NCBI GenBank assembly: GCA_035430165.1
Contig: DAOMGE010000042.1
Location: forward strand, 1 to 24,591
Direction: 5' to 3'
Origin: UBA7239 sp035430165
Lineage (GTDB): Bacteria > Pseudomonadota > Gammaproteobacteria > Pseudomonadales > UBA7239
Length of the DNA: 24,591 nt
A program made the position numbers and the translations under genes. Position 1 is the stretch's first letter, and each line of letters begins with the position of its first letter. Positions 22,172-24,591 of the stretch are shown one piece after another. The notes below the pieces were generated by a model. That model did not search any database and was not told the origin of the DNA. It saw only the letters and a list, made by a program, of their open reading frames with translations.

Positions 22172-22210
22172 CCCTCTCCCCCGACCCCTCTCCCCAGATG
22201 GGAGAGGGGA
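22172..22210. repeat. REP-like CCCTCTCCC palindromic element (copy 4)
   Basis: CCCTCTCCC at 22172-22180 is followed by CCCCTCTCCC (22185-22194), which pairs perfectly with GGGAGAGGGG (22200-22209) around CAGAT. It is 12 nt from copy 3, giving a tandem pair. Its right arm supplies the purine-rich sequence just before ATG 22215 of the next gene. Confidence 0.7.
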
Positions 22211-22214
22211 GAAT

Positions 22215-23414
22215 ATGCAGAAGAGGTTCAACGTGGAATTCAGATTCACCGACGAACAGAAAATGATCCGCGAGACCGCGGAGAGTTTTTTGCAGGACGT
22301 ATCCACCTCCGAAGCCGTGCGCAAAGCCATGGCAACGGAAGCGGGATACGATCCGGATTTGTGGCAACGCATTTGCACGGAATTATGTTTCCAGGCGATT
22401 ACCATTCCGGAAGAATTTGGCGGCATGGGTCTGGGCTATGTCGAGCTCGCGGCGGTGCTGGAGCAGATGGGCCGTGTGTTGTTGTGCTCGCCATTTTTTT
22501 CAACCGTTTGCCTGGGTGTGAACGCGCTGGTGATCGCTGGCAGCGAAGAACAGAAAGCCGGTTACTTGCCGCAAGTCGTTGAAGGGACATTGACAGCTAC
22601 CCTGGCGTACACAGGAAAACAGGCCGCACACGGTGGCGGCACATGGGGCGCGGAAGCCGTGCAGGCGACCTGCAAGCAATCGCATGAGGATTATGTACTG
22701 AACGGCACGCTGCGCTACGTGATTGACGGCCACACGGCAGATTTGTTGATCATCGCTGCGCGCGCAGAAAATTCGGGCGGCGAAAACGGCATTTCATTGT
22801 TTGCCGTGCCGGCATCGACAGCAGGCATCACTCGCAAGTGGATGCCAACCATGGACCAGACGCGCCATCAGGCTGAAATTGTCCTGAACAATGTTGTGGT
22901 GCCTGCATCGGCATTGATGGGTGAGGAAGCGCAAGCCTGGCCACAACTGCAAAAAATACTCAGTCTGGCAAAAATTGCTGTTGCGGCTGAACAGATGGGC
23001 GGCGCGCAGGAAATTCTCGACAAGACCGTGGCGTTCACGCAAGAGCGCGTGCAGTTCGGGCGCAGCATTGCCAGCTTCCAGGCGATCAAACACAAAGCCG
23101 CTGACATGATGCTGAAATGCGAAGTGGCGCGCTCTGCAGTTTATTACGCGGCCTGTGTGGCACAGGAAGCGATGTCTGAACATGGCGATGCCGTCATTGC
23201 AGCCGAACTGGATGAAGCGGCGGCGATGGCCAAATGTTATTGCTCGGACACTTTTTTCTTCAATGCCGGTAATGCGATCCAGATGTACGGCGGTGTCGGC
23301 TTTACCTGGGAATACGACGTACACCTGTATTTCAAGCGCGCCAAAGCCAGTGAGTTGTTTCTGGGTAATGGCGCGCAACAGCGCGAATTGATCGCGCAGA
23401 TGTTGTTGGACTAA
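22215..23414 (+). CDS. Acyl-CoA dehydrogenase family protein, non-catalytic (beta-type) subunit, pair 2
   Basis: 399 residues from ATG 22215. A GTG at 22233 is an equally good start: AAGAGG lies 6 nt before it and the protein would begin with EFRFTDEQKMI, aligning with the N-termini of the sister dehydrogenases, whereas the site for ATG 22215 is buried in a repeat stem. Domains: N-terminal helices with IPEEFGGMGLGYVEL; beta domain with ATLAYTG and a non-canonical flavin segment; C-terminal helices with RVQFGRSIASFQAIKHK and MYGGVGFTWEYDVHLYFKRAK. The catalytic Glu is missing at both known positions (the segment reads KIAVAAEQMGG). It is therefore probably the partner of the alpha-type subunit that starts 5 nt downstream. 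The order here is beta-alpha, opposite to pair 1. Confidence 0.88.
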   Translation: MQKRFNVEFRFTDEQKMIRETAESFLQDVSTSEAVRKAMATEAGYDPDLWQRICTELCFQAITIPEEFGGMGLGYVELAAVLEQMGRVLLCSPFFSTVCLGVNALVIAGSEEQKAGYLPQVVEGTLTATLAYTGKQAAHGGGTWGAEAVQATCKQSHEDYVLNGTLRYVIDGHTADLLIIAARAENSGGENGISLFAVPASTAGITRKWMPTMDQTRHQAEIVLNNVVVPASALMGEEAQAWPQLQKILSLAKIAVAAEQMGGAQEILDKTVAFTQERVQFGRSIASFQAIKHKAADMMLKCEVARSAVYYAACVAQEAMSEHGDAVIAAELDEAAAMAKCYCSDTFFFNAGNAIQMYGGVGFTWEYDVHLYFKRAKASELFLGNGAQQRELIAQMLLD

Positions 23415-23419
23415 AAACG

Positions 23420-24591
23420 ATGAAATTAACATTCAGCAAAGAAGACGAACAGTTCCGCGAAGAAATTGCCGGTTGGTTGCAAGCCAATCTGGTCGGTGAA
23501 TTTGAGCAGCTGAAATACCGCGGCGGCCCTGGCGATGAACATATGTTTTCGCACGAAAGGAAAGTGTGGGAACAAAAACTCGCAGAAGGTGGCTGGACCT
23601 GCGTCGGTTGGCCGAAACAATACGGTGGCCGCGGTGCATCGATTGAACAGCAAGTGGTTTTTTTTGAAGAATATGCGCGTGCCGGCAGTCCGGGTCGCGT
23701 TGGCCATATTGGCGAAGGTCTGGCCGGCCCGACGATTATTGCGTTCGGATCTGAAGAGCAAAAGAAAAAATATTTACCCGGCATCGTGTCGGGCAAAGAA
23801 TTGTGGTGCCAGGGTTATTCCGAACCCGGCGCAGGTTCTGATCTGGCGAATGTCAAAACCAAAGCCCGCTTCGATGAAGCAAAAGGCAAGTGGATTATCA
23901 ACGGCCAGAAGGTGTGGACTTCGCTCGCGCACGAATCTGACTGGTGTTTCGTCGTCGCACGCACCGATCCCGATTCTGTTGCGCACAAGGGGCTCGGCTT
24001 CTTTCTCGTGTCAATGCACCAGCCGGGTGTTACCGTGCGACCGATTGAGCAGCTGACGGGCACATCGGAATTCAACGAAGTGTTTTTTGATGATGCCGTT
24101 GCCGATGACATCGTTGGCGCGCCAGGCGAAGGCTGGAAAGTGGCGATGGGCCTGCTCGGTTTCGAGCGCGGTGTTTCTACCCTCGGCCAGCAAATGCTTT
24201 TCCAGAATGAGCTGGATGAAATCGTACGCATTGCCAAAGCCAACGGTGCTGCAAAAGATCCGGTATTGCGCCAGCGTATTGCTGAAGCGCACACCGGTTT
24301 ACGTCTGATGCGCTACAACGCGATGCGCATGTTGTCTGGCGGTGACGACGGTTCGCTCGACAAGTCGTCACTGGTTTATAAATTGCACTGGGCCAGCTGG
24401 CACCGCAATCTGGGTGTGTTGGCGATGGATGTACTCGGCCCCGAAGCCGAGATGATTGAAAGCGCGCCGTACAATCTCACGCGTTTGCAATCGATGTATT
24501 TGTTTACGCGTTCCGACACCATTTACGGCGGTACCAACCAGATCCAGCGCAACATCATTGCCGAGCGTGGATTGGGCATGCCGAAAGAAGC
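23420..24591 (+). CDS. Acyl-CoA dehydrogenase, catalytic (alpha-type) subunit, pair 2, 3' end outside the window
   Basis: The frame opens at ATG 23420, 5 nt after the preceding stop, and stays open to the window end (390 codons). The family is ~390-400 residues and the sequence already reaches the C-terminal IYGGTNQIQRNIIAERGLGMPKEA, so only a few codons should be missing. The N-terminus reads MKLTFSKEDEQFREEIAGWL; the flavin/substrate segment YSEPGAGSDLANV lies at 133-145; INGQKVWTS follows. Glu249 in GFERG matches the base of isovaleryl-CoA-type and steroid acyl-CoA dehydrogenases, while the YEG position is YGG. No clear ribosome binding site is seen, so translation is probably coupled to the beta-type gene. 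Together they form the second complementary pair. A sister of the gene at 17593. Confidence 0.9.
   Translation, partial: MKLTFSKEDEQFREEIAGWLQANLVGEFEQLKYRGGPGDEHMFSHERKVWEQKLAEGGWTCVGWPKQYGGRGASIEQQVVFFEEYARAGSPGRVGHIGEGLAGPTIIAFGSEEQKKKYLPGIVSGKELWCQGYSEPGAGSDLANVKTKARFDEAKGKWIINGQKVWTSLAHESDWCFVVARTDPDSVAHKGLGFFLVSMHQPGVTVRPIEQLTGTSEFNEVFFDDAVADDIVGAPGEGWKVAMGLLGFERGVSTLGQQMLFQNELDEIVRIAKANGAAKDPVLRQRIAEAHTGLRLMRYNAMRMLSGGDDGSLDKSSLVYKLHWASWHRNLGVLAMDVLGPEAEMIESAPYNLTRLQSMYLFTRSDTIYGGTNQIQRNIIAERGLGMPKE

Noticed and set aside
18768..22210. Possible CRISPR array from recurring CCCTCTCCC units
   Set aside because: Copies are separated by whole genes, are individually palindromic and show no regular spacers, so they are REP-like elements.

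Overview
The window reads as a chromosomal segment of a gammaproteobacterium with moderate GC content. The evidence is a gamma-type transketolase and erythrose-4-phosphate dehydrogenase, a complete pstSCAB-phoU operon with a Pho box, an SAH riboswitch in front of ahcY, and steroid-type acyl-CoA catabolism genes. A free-living aquatic or soil lineage (Cellvibrionales-like) would fit, but that placement is a guess. The window is a scaffold piece: 100 Ns at 11356-11455 interrupt two convergent genes, and genes are cut at both ends (tkt at the left, an acyl-CoA dehydrogenase at the right).

Layout. (1) 1-5360: the 3' part of tkt, a secreted ankyrin/TPR protein of unknown function, and epd. Tkt handles erythrose 4-phosphate and Epd oxidises it toward pyridoxal phosphate, so the unknown gene sits between two metabolically linked genes. 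(2) 5361-10868: the high-affinity phosphate uptake operon, with a three-unit 11-bp-periodic Pho box before pstS, a hairpin attenuator between pstS and pstC, and tightly packed or overlapping downstream genes. (3) 10907-13844: an EVE-domain gene (+) facing a TetR regulator and a ferredoxin/ASKHA protein (-). The last two overlap by 4 nt and have a palindromic operator within their probable promoter. (4) 13917-14714: a Phd-like antitoxin and PIN-domain toxin module, ending at a terminator shared with ahcY. (5) 14754-16522: ahcY (-) with promoter, SAH riboswitch and an upstream repeat element. (6) 16527-24591: a VOC-fold gene (-) divergent from a MaoC-like hydratase, then a run of beta-oxidation genes on the + strand: acyl-CoA dehydrogenase alpha-like, beta-like, thiolase, SDR, dehydrogenase beta-like, dehydrogenase alpha-like.

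The most interesting part is region 6. It encodes two complementary pairs of acyl-CoA dehydrogenases: one member of each keeps the GFERG glutamate and the other lacks it. This is the pattern of the heterotetrameric enzymes used in steroid breakdown. The thiolase resembles mycobacterial FadA6 and the SDR resembles ChsB1, as far as can be recalled by eye. A perfect 16-bp palindrome lies directly against the -10 element of the first dehydrogenase, and most later junctions in the cluster carry REP/MITE-like palindromic elements. I infer a catabolic operon for a steroid-like or other polycyclic/branched acyl-CoA. I did not find a clearly new defence or mobile system.
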